A DNA stretch of 64,000 bases from NCBI GenBank assembly GCA_013995675.1, contig VWRR01000012.1:310001-374000 (forward strand), read 5' to 3'. The stretch's first letter is position 1. Each line of letters opens with the position of its first letter. The stretch comes from Cyanidiococcus yangmingshanensis. Lineage: Eukaryota > Rhodophyta > Bangiophyceae > Cyanidiales > Cyanidiaceae. Below are positions 30,785-40,988 of this stretch, one piece after another. The notes under the pieces were generated by a model that saw only the letters and a list, made by a program, of their open reading frames with translations, did no database searches and was not told where the DNA came from. A program made the translations under genes and the position numbers.

Positions 30785-32630
30785 TCAACGTTCAAGCGTA
30801 TCCTGCTATAACTGACGGGGAGCCGCTTGCGCGTGCCGTCAAGGAACTTTTCAGCTAGGTCGTGTTCGTCCTGTGCCGATGCTGAGAGAGCCAGCCAGAT
30901 GGCCATGCGCGCCAGACGCCCGTCGCCGTCGACGCCGTCGACGCCGTCGTCCCGGGTGCCGTCCAGCGCGCTGAACGCATGATCTGTATCCTTCGATTCT
31001 CGATGTTTAGCGAAGAGATTGATATCATACATCTCCATTGATCCGAATGATCATAGGACTGGAGAGGTTCGATTCTAGATGATTAGAGAAAGTACTGGTA
31101 GCAATAGATCTCTATTGATTCGAATGATCATAGGACTGGAGAGGTTCGATTCTCGATGTTTAGCGAAGAGATTGATATCATACATCTCCATTGATCCGAA
31201 TGATCATAGGACTGGAGAGGTTCGATTCTCGACTTTTCATTGAACATTCTACAAGAGGTATAACATGGACTCGTCACTGGGAAGAACTGTCCTCGAGCTG
31301 GTGTCATCCGTGTTCACAATCGTTCTTCGCTGATAAGGCAGGAGAGACGATCGTTCCTTTGTTTTGGCTGAGTACTGGCAAATCCGACGTTGCCGATATT
31401 CACAATAAACATGATTTGAATGAATCAATTGGTAGGCTCATAATTCGTAGACCCTCGGGCACACCAAGGAGTTAGAATTATCGTCGCGTCGATACTGCGA
31501 ACAAATTATCTGCGAGGCACTGCTCATTCCAGAAGCATTTGCAAATGAGCATCCAGGTCGTTGACGCCACGAAGTAGTCTTACAGGATACACTTGACCCA
31601 GTTCTCCTGCAGACTGTTCCTTGGTTGAAGACGCGTTGTATCAGCGCGCAACGCCGAGCTGGGTATCCCAGCATATCACCGGTGGTAGCCTCACGGGTTG
31701 CGGATCCTTTCTCCCGGAAAAGTCCATATCGCGAGAACGACTCAAAGTTTCACAATCATCTGCACAGGGATGTGCCCGTCACGTTGCGGACTCTGTACTT
31801 TCACCAAAGCGTCGAAGCCACGCCCTCTCCGAACTTGTCCAGCGATGACCAGCACCCTGGACACGAAAACGTCGAGGACGACTTGTCTCTATTCAAAGCG
31901 TGTGCGCCTGCCATGTCTGCAGCCACTTGTCGTGATTGGAATTTCATCAGGTGATCTCCGCTGACATCGACAACACTCGAATTGGATGGTTCCTTTACTC
32001 CAGAGGCATCACCATGCTCGATTGCAAAGAATTGGCAGGTTAAAATCTCTAAATACTTTTAACCAAAGCAGCAATAGGTCATTCCCTATGATCCGTGCAG
32101 GCTCGCAACGAGTTTATCATGATGCAGGGATCTTCGCGTGTTAGCGCTCCGCAGTGTCATGCCCTTAGAAACCGATCACATCCATCGGTGTAAAGTGCCC
32201 GCGTGTACCTAAAGAATTGGCGAGCCAACGAACCGATCATGCCATCGCACGAAATTGCATGCTCGTTCCCTTGCTGGTCTTGCCTGCTCGTATCATCGCC
32301 AAAAAAAGCGTTCATGCCAGCAGGTGTCCCCTCGGACAGCATCGTACACGCTGGATGTCTTCTAGATATACTAGACGTCGCTAGAATGATTCGAAAGCGC
32401 AAACGATCTCCGATCCATCGCATCGGCCAATGGCTAGAAACCGCGCCGGGAAAGCCAATGCGCGGCCGAAAAACGTTCACCAGAGCTGTTTGTTCGCGCT
32501 CGAGCGGTCTTGCGCAACGTCTTGACGAGGTCGGTTTCTCCGTCGACCAGTACGCGCGAAACAATAGACAACTTCCCAGGTTCTTTTGGCGATCTTGACG
32601 CGTACGTTAGTACTGCTTGAAGAATTATCT
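30785..32630. other. Divergent intergenic region (BADC-like / ATP sulfurylase)
   Basis: About 1.85 kb. It holds a short GCCGTCGAC repeat (30925-30950), the 76-bp tandem array (30992-31232), and a long stretch with only short frames. A 131-codon plus-strand frame ends at 32598 just before the ATP sulfurylase start but is not in its frame and shows no targeting features. Confidence 0.5.
30992..31232. repeat. Tandem array of about 76-bp units, three copies plus a partial
   Basis: Units begin at TTCGATTCT: 30992, 31068 and 31145, with a broken fourth start at 31221. Units 1 and 3 are nearly identical. Unit 2 is clearly diverged in its first half (TAGATGATTAGAGAAAGTAC) but keeps GAATGATCATAGGACTGGAG. 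The pattern ABA suggests an older pair of units followed by copying of unit 1. It lies about 210 bases upstream of the BADC-like start codon. Confidence 0.93.
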
Positions 32631-33890
32631 ATGGTGCTGGCTCCAGTCCACGGTGGCCTGGACGTGCCCGTGAACCGTTACGTTCCTAGTTTATCGGAGC
32701 CAGCGATCGCAGACCTGCGATCGATTCTTGTCCGCGAGGTGGACTGTACAACGCTGCATCGCATTGCCGATGGAACGCTGTCTCCTTTGATTGGGCCTAT
32801 GAACGTTGACGACTACGAAAGTGTTCTTGAGGACGCCTGTATCTTTCGAAACGGTGAGGCGTTTGCGTGGACGATTCCGATCTTTCTGCCAGTGAGCGCC
32901 GAAGACGCTTCACAGACGCATATCGGGGACAAAGTTGTTCTATGTGACAATAATCGGAAGCCTATCGGGATTTTGACTGTCGAGTCGGTCTACAAACGTG
33001 ACATGGAACGGTTTTTGCGCGTAGTCTACCGAACAAAGCGGACGGATCATCCAGGGGCTCGCCTCTGGCTCGGTGACTCTCGTCATTGGAGTCTCGGTGG
33101 CTCGCTGGAGATGCTTCCACCGGGGCCTGATCCGCGACCGTTCGCGCCCTACATCAAGGCACCTCGACAGGTTCGGGAGCTGATTCAGTCCCGCGGCTAT
33201 GAACAGACCGTAGCCTTTCAGACGCGCAACCCGCTACATCGCGCTCACGAATACGCCCTAGTGTATGGTGCAGAGCAGCTGCTTGCGGCTCATCCAGAAC
33301 GATACACCGGTGTTTTCCTGAATCCTTTGGTCGGTGAGCTCAAATCAGATGATGTGCCCGCGGTGGTGCGCATGCAAACCTACGTGAACTTGGTAGAACA
33401 ACGTGTCCTAGGCCAAGGCGATCAGAACGAGACGCTCTGGTCTCGAGCAGGCCAGTCACTGGGTGAGCAGCTGCACCTGGTAGGTCTCGATATGCGCATG
33501 TTTTACGGTGGCCCCAGCGAGGCGATCATGCATGCAATATATCGACAGAATCTGGGATTTACGCACTTCATCGTCGGAAGGAAGCATGCAGACGCTCCAT
33601 ATGATGACCAGACCCCTATCTGGGGTGATTTTGACGCCCAGAACATTTTCCACAACTTGCGTGGCAAGCTGGAGATCAAACCAATCCCGGTGGGCTTTGC
33701 AGCCTACTTTGCCGAGCTTGGCCGCGTTGGCCTTGTCGAGGAACATGCAGGCATGACTCCAGTGAATATTAGCGGTACCAAAATGCGCGAAACGCTTCGA
33801 TCAGGGCTCATGCCGGACAGTCGGGTGATGCGCGAATGCGTCGCCCAAGTCTTGATCGAGTATTATCGACCGAACACTCCGCAATCATAG
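32631..33890 (+). CDS. ATP sulfurylase (sulfate adenylyltransferase)
   Basis: Forms adenosine 5'-phosphosulfate from sulfate and ATP, the first step of sulfate assimilation. The N-terminal PUA-like domain begins LAPVHGGLDVPVNRYVPSL and includes GTLSPLIGPMNVDDYESVL. The catalytic domain has the ATP site QTRNPLHRAHEYALVYGA, then FLNPLVGELKSDDVP and MRMFYGGPSEAIMHAIYRQN. The next site reads FIVGRKHADAPYDDQTPIWG where many bacterial and plant enzymes have GRDHAG or GRDPAG. It ends with ISGTKMRETLRSG. No APS-kinase domain follows. The ATG at 32631 leaves only a few residues before conserved text, so no transit peptide is visible and a cytosolic place is likely unless an upstream exon exists. 419 residues, normal for the family; frame intact. 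Confidence 0.95.
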   Translation: MVLAPVHGGLDVPVNRYVPSLSEPAIADLRSILVREVDCTTLHRIADGTLSPLIGPMNVDDYESVLEDACIFRNGEAFAWTIPIFLPVSAEDASQTHIGDKVVLCDNNRKPIGILTVESVYKRDMERFLRVVYRTKRTDHPGARLWLGDSRHWSLGGSLEMLPPGPDPRPFAPYIKAPRQVRELIQSRGYEQTVAFQTRNPLHRAHEYALVYGAEQLLAAHPERYTGVFLNPLVGELKSDDVPAVVRMQTYVNLVEQRVLGQGDQNETLWSRAGQSLGEQLHLVGLDMRMFYGGPSEAIMHAIYRQNLGFTHFIVGRKHADAPYDDQTPIWGDFDAQNIFHNLRGKLEIKPIPVGFAAYFAELGRVGLVEEHAGMTPVNISGTKMRETLRSGLMPDSRVMRECVAQVLIEYYRPNTPQS

Positions 33891-34649
33891 GGGCGAGTAT
33901 CGAGATATCGCCCGAGGGCGAGCGTCTATGCCTCGCTGTCGAAGCGTTGACGGTTGCATGCTCTGCTGCCAGCGATCGAGTCTGATGTCTCGCTTCGAGA
34001 CACTGCCACGGTCGGGAGCGAAGGGTCGCTTGACGCCATGAAACCTGTGTTGTATGGAAGGTTGTAAAGAATACATGGTGGAGCTTGCCGTATATTTCAG
34101 CTTGGATAGAATGTTCATCGACGGGGGTACTTGCATGACTGATTGGTTACGGCCGCACTGAATGCAACGCGGGGTACACGCCAGTTGCCAACGCCTGATC
34201 CGCATCTCTCGGTCCTGGCTTTCGTATGGTCTATTCGGGAGACCATGATGGCAGACTCGTGGGATCAGATCGTTCCCCAAACGATCCACCGGTGAGGTCG
34301 AAGCATCTCAGGCTGGCTTGGACGCGAAAGCTACCAAAGCGAGCACAACCCGCACTGGATTGGACTTGCCAAGTTGATTCCCCTTGCTGACTGCGAATCG
34401 AGATGCAGTAAACGATAAACGCTGAACCAGATCTAACGGATACGTCAGCGGGAGACCCTGACCGAGCATATCGCGGGCATGAGTCTTGGGCCACAATGAC
34501 GGCTCTAGTTTCGGTATGGATGGATTCCGGCCGAGTCGGGTCATGGCTCTCTATCTTCATGGCATCTGACCTGTTTCCTGGTGAATGCTCTCTACCGAGT
34601 TGTTAAAGACTCCATCCAAGAGATGGTATGCGGTCACGGCTCTTTATGC
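33891..34649. other. Intergenic, convergent gene ends
   Basis: About 0.76 kb between ATP sulfurylase and the CNNM-type gene. Only short frames without recognised content; no repeat seen. Confidence 0.5.
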
Positions 34650-36995
34650 TTATGACGTCTGGCCTGTTTCCTGCACCAACCCTGACACTCGATTCGAAAC
34701 GAAAGCTTCCTTCTCGGCCATCGACATGCGCAATGATCGCCGGTAATGACGGGTGGGAATCCGCAACAACCGCAGAGGAAACTCAACCCCTCGGGCGGTA
34801 AAATCCGCAACATAAAGCTCATCGTCGAGGGCGTCTCGAGCAAGCAGTGTCCATGGTCCAGCCTCCGTAATGCGTTGCCGTCGATCCCACATGATTTCGA
34901 CGTGTCCCGACAGGATCAGCGTGGCGTGATGCGACGGCACCCCGCGTTTGTAGATGTAGAGATCACTGGGACGCTCGATCAAGTCATCTGCAGATCCCGA
35001 GACGAGTGGCTCCAACCGTCTCGAGATCATCGAACCATCCGCTTGGCTACCATTTGTGCCGCGCCACAGACGTCGTTCCCGTGCATTGAGCGATCTTCGA
35101 CTACGAACGCGTGGTGCGTAGTCATCGATCTCGGTCTTGTCGGTGATGCTGGGGTCTTGCTCAGGCTCGACGGTATCGCTGATCGGCACCTCACCTTCAC
35201 TTGCCCAGCCTTGCGAAGCGGTCGCTTCCCAGGCCTGTGAATCGCTGTCGGGGTTGTTCACGATCGGCGCACCAGGACGATCGTACTCCGCAATAGAGCA
35301 GTTTGCAAGCATATGCTCCAGCTGATGGAAGCTCATCCGCGACTCGCCAAACTCTTTGGCAAAGTTGTTCGCCAGAAACGAAGCGATAATCGAAGTTTCG
35401 CCCGGCGTCAGACGCGTCTCATGGCGCGGTGTGGAGTCGAGCATACGCAACAGATCTGTATCGATACGCCGTTTTCGAACAACGACTTCATCGCGCACAT
35501 TATCGCGATAGACATCCGTTTCATCTACAATTTCAGACTGAATGATTTCCTCGATGACGTCCTCAAGCGTGGCGATACCCACTGCATCGGTATCTCCGCT
35601 GCGCTGCACAATCGCGAGATGTCCGCGACCGGTCTTGAACTCGTTCAGTAGCACGTTCAGATGCACGTCAGCCATAACTCTTCGCAACTCTCTCCGAAAG
35701 AGGAGTAGAATTGCCGAGACCGGAATGCCATCATCCGGGTCGATGAGGATGAGATCCTTGGTGAAAATGACGCCAATGATGTTCGGGCGACGCTCTAGAT
35801 AGACCGGGACGCGGGAGTGTCCCGATTGGAAGATACTCGTCATGGTTTTGAAATTCAACCGATCGTTTGCGCTCAACATGAAAACCTTGCTAAGCGGTGT
35901 CATGATTTGCTCCACAGTCTTGGCAGCAAATTCCAGCGCACCACTCAGAATCACACTCTCCTCTAAGGTGATCTGCTCCGTGTTCGCTTTCGAGGTGGCT
36001 GCGGCATAGGTCGCCCCAATCGCACCTGCCACAATATTGGCCGAGTCTCGTTCATCAATCACGCTGGTTTCAAAGGAACGCGTCATCATCCTGCGTTCAG
36101 CCTCGGTTGACCTTCGCGCAGCGCCTCTCTCGAGGTCGGGGAACGCTCCAGCAGCCGCTTTGGACGAGGTCGGAGATGATGCCGTCGGAATGGAACCAAA
36201 AGTGGTCGTATTCACTGAGCCAACAGCATGGTTGCGACCCATCGTTGCTCCTTCATCAGATTCATCGTTACTCGATCGATTGCCGAAGATGCGTTTCATG
36301 CCGGCCCCGAGAAGGTTGTTGGCACTGGCCTGATCCCCGTTCACGAGACGACTCGTGCCAGCGGTGGTTGCAATCGCGCCACGAGCCCCATGTCGATGCT
36401 TTCGCCGGTGATGTCGTGTTTTTGGTGCTTTCTGAGATCGCTGCGCTTGCGCTGCAGCTGCAGCAGCAGCAGCCAGCGCCCCGTCCTGTGTCTGAATGTT
36501 TACCAGTGCCTTGAGGGCACGTTTGTTATAGCGCGTGATCGGCTCTGTACCTAGAAAATAGTCCAAAATGCGACTCGTCGGAAAGGCGATGGGCGTGAGC
36601 AGAATCATAAACATCTTGACAAGCCAGACGGTCGCCGCTCCAATACGCAACCCGAAGCGATGGCAAATAGACTGCGGCGTAATCTCCGCGATGAACAGGA
36701 TCGCCAGCGTCGATATCACAAAACCCGTCAGACCGCTCGTCAACTCAGCCGTCAAAATTGAAAACAGAGCGTTCGAAGCAGTGTTCCCAGTTAGTAACGT
36801 ACACAGCAGAAAGTTTCCGTGTTTGCGAACACTCATAACCCGCCGAGCTTGCTCACGCTCGTGAAGCGTCCCCGACTCGGCGATCACCCGCAAATCAACA
36901 AGATCCAACGTGAGCATTCCAAGCGTCAATCCCGCAAATATACCAGAAAAACAAACACAAACAATGGCCAGGATGACCCGCCATACTTCGACCAT
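34650..36995 (-). CDS. CNNM/CorC-type divalent metal transport protein (DUF21 + CBS pair)
   Basis: Membrane protein linked to Mg2+ (or other divalent metal) efflux or homeostasis, like animal CNNM, yeast Mam3 and bacterial CorC. The DUF21 domain (about residues 1-170) starts with VILAIVCVCFSGIFAGLTLG and has LLCTLLTGNTASNALFSILT and FIAEITPQSICHRFG. A low-complexity cytosolic insert follows (poly-Ala, then His/Arg-rich). The CBS pair is TVEQIMTPLSKVFML and FQSGHSRVPVYLERRPNIIG, then GHLAIVQRSG and GIATLEDVIEEIIQSEI. The C-terminal part (YKRGVPSHHATLILSGHVEI) resembles the cNMP-binding-homology domain of CNNMs. The ATG at 36995 is preferred over a GTG 96 bases upstream; 781 residues. Frame intact. 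The insert between DUF21 and CBS is longer than in typical relatives. Confidence 0.92.
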   Translation of the reverse strand: MVEVWRVILAIVCVCFSGIFAGLTLGMLTLDLVDLRVIAESGTLHEREQARRVMSVRKHGNFLLCTLLTGNTASNALFSILTAELTSGLTGFVISTLAILFIAEITPQSICHRFGLRIGAATVWLVKMFMILLTPIAFPTSRILDYFLGTEPITRYNKRALKALVNIQTQDGALAAAAAAAAQAQRSQKAPKTRHHRRKHRHGARGAIATTAGTSRLVNGDQASANNLLGAGMKRIFGNRSSNDESDEGATMGRNHAVGSVNTTTFGSIPTASSPTSSKAAAGAFPDLERGAARRSTEAERRMMTRSFETSVIDERDSANIVAGAIGATYAAATSKANTEQITLEESVILSGALEFAAKTVEQIMTPLSKVFMLSANDRLNFKTMTSIFQSGHSRVPVYLERRPNIIGVIFTKDLILIDPDDGIPVSAILLLFRRELRRVMADVHLNVLLNEFKTGRGHLAIVQRSGDTDAVGIATLEDVIEEIIQSEIVDETDVYRDNVRDEVVVRKRRIDTDLLRMLDSTPRHETRLTPGETSIIASFLANNFAKEFGESRMSFHQLEHMLANCSIAEYDRPGAPIVNNPDSDSQAWEATASQGWASEGEVPISDTVEPEQDPSITDKTEIDDYAPRVRSRRSLNARERRLWRGTNGSQADGSMISRRLEPLVSGSADDLIERPSDLYIYKRGVPSHHATLILSGHVEIMWDRRQRITEAGPWTLLARDALDDELYVADFTARGVEFPLRLLRIPTRHYRRSLRMSMAEKEAFVSNRVSGLVQETGQTS

Positions 36996-37765
36996 CACGA
37001 GACGTGTCGCCGCCGCGGACACCAGCAACCGCGAACGAGCCGCTAAACAGTTGATGTTCGCGAACCACCGGCCAACCGTTTCCCGACCCACACAAGTACA
37101 AGTATCGCCAGATAGCCAGCACCCGACTAGGCTCGCCGATCGTCAACAGCCTATGGAAGGAAACCCGCAGCGCTCGCACCGTCAACCCAAGCCACTGCAA
37201 ATAAACGAAAGGCACCCGCAAACGTTCCAAACGTCACAGAAGCTTCAGCGGAGTGCGGCCCTGCAGCCATCCCAGCCACATCCATACGGACGCCGCGGCC
37301 AACGGATGCGCCCACTCGAGAACGAACCCAGGATGGCGCGCCTGCTGCTGCGTCCGCGATCGACGGAATGCCAGCAGATGTGTAGGCCTTGGCGTCTCTA
37401 TTGCTTTTTTCTGCTTTGTGACGCTGCAACGTGCATGTTGGTTGATCATCAAACCTCGTTCCAGACTCACTCAATCGATTTGCTGTTTTACTGCCTAGGA
37501 ATTGAATGTCAATGATCAGGCAGGCACTGATCTGGAGCGCTGCCTGCACGTGGCCAGCCAGGAGCGTGCATGTATGCCAGTGCCTCGCATGGTCTTGCGA
37601 GCTCATGCTGAGCCCGAGATGATATCCATGGATGTGAAATGAACGCATCACCATGGGTAACGGTGAAGGCGCCGGGTTACCCTTCACGGACACGCCAGCA
37701 CTGGGGGACCGCGCCCCAATGCACGCACGCCCCTGTCACGCACTTGATGGCCATCAACGGTATGC
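36996..37765. other. Divergent intergenic region
   Basis: About 0.77 kb between the CNNM-type gene and the zinc-finger gene, holding both promoters. Short frames only; a 180-codon minus-strand frame (37151-37693) is Ala/Gly/Arg-rich and looks like chance. Confidence 0.45.
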
Positions 37766-38323
37766 ATGGAGCGCCACAGGTTTGCGTTCTGCATGATGCG
37801 TGTTCCGCTGTTGAGCTGGTGCACGGACACGGGTTTGGTATGGCGCTTACCTTTTTATCGTTTCCGACGGTGTGACTCTTCTTGTTCGTTTATAGGCTGC
37901 TCTGGGAAATGCTTCGGTTGGGGGCACGCGCGAACGGTAAGGACTTGGGCTCGTCGTCCCGTTCGAATGGTGCGCTGGCGATACGTGCCTACTGCATGCA
38001 CGAACAAACCGTCGTGCTCAACTTGTGCAGGTGAAGGTGCTATCGTATGTCCGGTTTGCACTGGAACCGGTGTGCTCGGCCGGACGATCACTTGCCCATA
38101 CTGCAAGGGGCGGAAACGGATAGCGTGCCCGGTGTGTGTCGTGGACCCCTACGAGGCCACCTGGGCGGCGGAGGCAGCGGAGCACGGCGACGACAACGAC
38201 AACGAGCCTGAGTTGGAGGCGTTTCTGCCACCTGATGCGGATGCGCGAGTGCGTGGTCTGTATCGCTCGCGTCTGGAGGCGCTGCGTCGTGAGCGTGGCG
38301 ACGAGGACCAACCAGGGACGTGA
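37766..38323 (+). CDS. Small DnaJ-type zinc-finger protein, probably plastid
   Basis: 185 residues. The core is a DnaJ-type cysteine repeat: CSTCAGEGAIVCPVCTGTGV followed by ITCPYCKGRKRIACPVC, giving CxxC pairs that bind zinc. Stand-alone proteins of this type (BSD2, LQY1 and PSA2 in plants) act as thiol chaperones for Rubisco or photosystem assembly. No J domain is present. The first 80 residues are basic and hydrophobic (MMRVPLLSWCTDTGLVWRLP), consistent with a targeting peptide, though the exact start is uncertain. The C-terminus is acidic (EHGDDNDNEPELEAFLP). Assignment to one plant subfamily is not possible from the motif alone. Confidence 0.75.
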   Translation: MERHRFAFCMMRVPLLSWCTDTGLVWRLPFYRFRRCDSSCSFIGCSGKCFGWGHARTVRTWARRPVRMVRWRYVPTACTNKPSCSTCAGEGAIVCPVCTGTGVLGRTITCPYCKGRKRIACPVCVVDPYEATWAAEAAEHGDDNDNEPELEAFLPPDADARVRGLYRSRLEALRRERGDEDQPGT

Positions 38324-38672
38324 CCTGCCACAGGGTGGCTTGATTTATCGGCCCAAGAGGCGGGCATGTTGGTGCCAAAGCCGCTGGCGACAGGACGGCC
38401 TATTGAGATCATACACGCTGAGCCGAAGCGGCTTCGATGCTAGCGTTTGTATAGAGAAACATCGTCACCTGTTTCCCTCGTCCGTGGCATGCGAGGACAT
38501 TTCGAACGATGCGTTTACCAGCAAGAGCGTTCGAAGTCATCACGTACCATGGTGTCTTCAGATTGAGGTATCTGTTTGTGGAACGAGGTCCAGCGAGGTG
38601 AGCTTCAGGGCGTTCAAAGGTCATCAGCAGCACCTGTGACCGCTGAGCTAGTCACCTTTGTCACTGCGTCTG
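38324..38672. other. Intergenic, convergent gene ends
   Basis: 349 bases between the zinc-finger and PAP2 genes; nothing recognised. Confidence 0.5.
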
Positions 38673-39746
38673 TCAGAGCTTTGCCAGAATTCTCGGAGCA
38701 AGCCATAAATATGCGAGGCTCAGCCCATAGATAATGAGAAAAGGCAGCGCTTGAGTAGCGATGATTGACCCGAGAATTGCAGGTACCCCTCCGCTGACAT
38801 CATGGGGGTTTCGTCTCCGACGCACTAGGTGTATGCCGACCAGCACCAGCGCCGATGCCGAACTGGCTCCTGCTAGTGCTCCCCCTATACGAGCTCGCCA
38901 AGGTAGTTGCGGCGATGTGAAGCACAGACCACTCATTCGCAGCGCGATCATGCCCCACAAGGCGCCAAACATGTAGGAGGCCTTGCCCCAGAGCTGCAGC
39001 TTTGGGAGCTCCGCTATAGCGAGCATACCGACGCCGAACGCGCTCATGCACGCGAGACGTAGACCATCAAGCTGACATCGAGCAACACCAAGAGAGACCC
39101 AAAAAGAGCGCGCCCCCAGGCAGTATTGGTACATGCGGGGTTGAACAAGCATTAAGACGAGCGTACCTTGGAGGAAACCAGCGAGAGCATCCGATGGAAA
39201 ATGGACGCCCAGATGCACGCGAGCCCATGCTGTAGCCGCCGCAAACGCGAATGCCAGCGAATACAATGTAAAAAACCAGGGTGATCTTGTCGCCAGCTTG
39301 CTTGAAAGGTATCTGCCGAGGAATGCCCTGCCTAGCGCGACGGGATAGACTAGCGCACAGGTAACTCCTCGCGAAGGGAAAGACGAGGTGCGATCCTGGC
39401 GCAGCGCAATAGCACGTTGTTGCATGTATGGACGACTTCGCCAGACGAAGCGCTTGGGCAGTTGAGAGATCAAGCTGAGCACGAAAACGTGCATGTTCCA
39501 TACACAAGCCGCTTGATAATAGCCAGCACCGTAAAACACGTAGGTCAGCAGAACGCCGGCTTCTACAGTGGTCGTCGCTGTCAGCAACAACGCCAGTCTG
39601 TAGCGGGGCGGTCTCCCAGCACCCTGTTGGCACCAGTGCAACACAGGATTGTCAAACGGACGCAAATAATCTTCTAGTTCCTCGGAAAAACAGAAAGCAG
39701 GCGGCAACTGGCCACTGCTCCACTGCGCACGCTCACGAGCAGTCAT
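38673..39746 (-). CDS. PAP2-superfamily membrane phosphatase
   Basis: Integral membrane lipid- or polyprenyl-phosphate phosphatase. Motif C1 reads KRFVWRSRPYM (family KxxxxxxRP). Motif C3 reads ARVHLGVHFPSDALAG (family SRxxxxxHxxxD), with Arg, His and Asp in place. Motif C2 reads SSFPSRGVTCALVYP, where the usual PSGH/PSSH supplies the general-acid His; here that position is Gly. About six to eight hydrophobic segments surround the motifs, including LALLLTATTTVEAGVLLTYV and WFFTLYSLAFAFAAATAWAR. The ATG at 39746 is preferred over a GTG 27 bases upstream; 357 residues. The missing C2 His could mean altered activity or a subfamily variation. Substrate unknown. Confidence 0.8.
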   Translation of the reverse strand: MTARERAQWSSGQLPPAFCFSEELEDYLRPFDNPVLHWCQQGAGRPPRYRLALLLTATTTVEAGVLLTYVFYGAGYYQAACVWNMHVFVLSLISQLPKRFVWRSRPYMQQRAIALRQDRTSSFPSRGVTCALVYPVALGRAFLGRYLSSKLATRSPWFFTLYSLAFAFAAATAWARVHLGVHFPSDALAGFLQGTLVLMLVQPRMYQYCLGARSFWVSLGVARCQLDGLRLACMSAFGVGMLAIAELPKLQLWGKASYMFGALWGMIALRMSGLCFTSPQLPWRARIGGALAGASSASALVLVGIHLVRRRRNPHDVSGGVPAILGSIIATQALPFLIIYGLSLAYLWLAPRILAKL

Positions 39747-40677
39747 CGCAAAGCCAGCACAGGACACTGCCACAGCCGCACGGGCCGCCTTCTAAACAGC
39801 ACTGCGATTCTTCTGCTCCCAATAAAAAATAGGTCGATTCGCAACTTCCTCGACCCTGAAAAGTCTCTGGAAACTGCTCTGTGGCAGAGAACGCAAAACG
39901 AAACGAACGGATGCCACCCAACTCGGACCCATCGCCGAGTCTCTGGTCGCCCCTACGCAGCGTTTTCAGTTCCTGCGCTTCTCCGGTGTTAACCCATCGA
40001 ATCGACCCCAAGAGCGCTGTCAACAACGTTTCGTTCATATTTTGTGTTCCCATTTGATACCTGGGCAACGACTTTGAGTATCGTGTCGAGAAAGCTAGAC
40101 TGAACGGCCTGGCGGTATTCCCATGAGCCGCTAAAGGGGTAATAATCTGCGAACCAACGCGTTCCCGCAACCATTTAAAAGAACTCCACAAACACTAGCC
40201 GTCTCCTATACACGAAAACAAACCGGTGCCTTGTTGCTGCACCGTCAAAACCCGGCGACTGTTTTGCAAGGTGCTCGTCCGGTTCTCCGGTCGAGAGACA
40301 TCGACGAGAGCTAGTGCTAGTCCCTCTCAGCGCCCTGGACAAAGACACTGCCCTAAAAACACGTGTTCCAATTCTCTATATCCAGTCTGCAGTGAGTGTT
40401 CAAAACGCAAATAGTGCTACAGGTTGCAGCCCCCAACTCGAAAGCGTGTGGCCTCGTTGCCTATCGCATCAACGCTCTATTCAGCTTTATGACTTTGAAA
40501 CACAAGCGCTCCCCATTGATAACCACCTTCCTTTCCAATTTCTCCGCTAAAGACCTTGTGCGACGTGATTCTCAACGAGGCTACCGTCGCTCGAATCCCA
40601 ATGACGAGTTCGAACCAGATTGAGAGGTAGCCAGGCGACGTCGCAACGCAGCCGTCGACGAGCGCTCCAGTGGTGCT
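39747..40677. other. Divergent intergenic region
   Basis: 0.93 kb between the PAP2 gene and the small membrane protein. Short frames only (longest 152 codons, minus strand, 39733-40191); no recognised content. Confidence 0.45.
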
Positions 40678-40972
40678 ATGCCTCAGGAGTCCGTGGGCAC
40701 GACAACGTCGACGACATCGACTTTCTGCTGAGGCGCCCGTCGAGACACCACCCGCTATCGAGTCTCCACCAATTATTAGTGTGACTCCTCGCTATAGGCC
40801 ATTCGTGTTACGTCATCCGCACTTGATTTTCGTCGCGGCGATCTCTGGTCTGGTTAGCGGCTTGTACGCGTTCTCGCCGGGGAAGCCAACACGATCGGAA
40901 CGAGACGCTCCCATTGAAGACACTGCTTCAGTGATCGAAATACAAAAAACGCAAGAGAGCCCAGCTGAATAG
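40678..40972 (+). CDS. Small single-TM protein (hypothetical); frame changes once
   Basis: I do not recognise a family. The ATG at 40678 reads MPQESVGTTTSTTST, then one extra T in a TTT run at 40722-40724 moves the frame, and the rest reads AEAPVETPPAIESPPIISVT, a short basic stretch, a hydrophobic segment (HLIFVAAISGLVSGLYAF), and an acidic tail ending in QESPAE. About 97 residues. The Pro/Glu-rich linker, single membrane segment and acidic end make an ordinary-looking small membrane protein. It ends 16 bases before the Pescadillo ATG on the same strand, so it could instead be part of that gene's 5' leader. Confidence is modest because both the gene and its frame change are inferred. Confidence 0.45.
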
Positions 40973-40988
40973 ATAGTACTAGGTGGCT

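Noticed and set aside
30992-31232. tRNA-like T-arm text (GGTTCGATTC) inside the 76-bp repeats
   Set aside because: The flanking bases do not form a five-pair T stem, and no acceptor or anticodon arm can be built around it.
32203-32598. Upstream frame as a transit peptide for ATP sulfurylase
   Set aside because: It is not in the enzyme's frame, its offset is not the usual +1, and its composition is not transit-like near the start.
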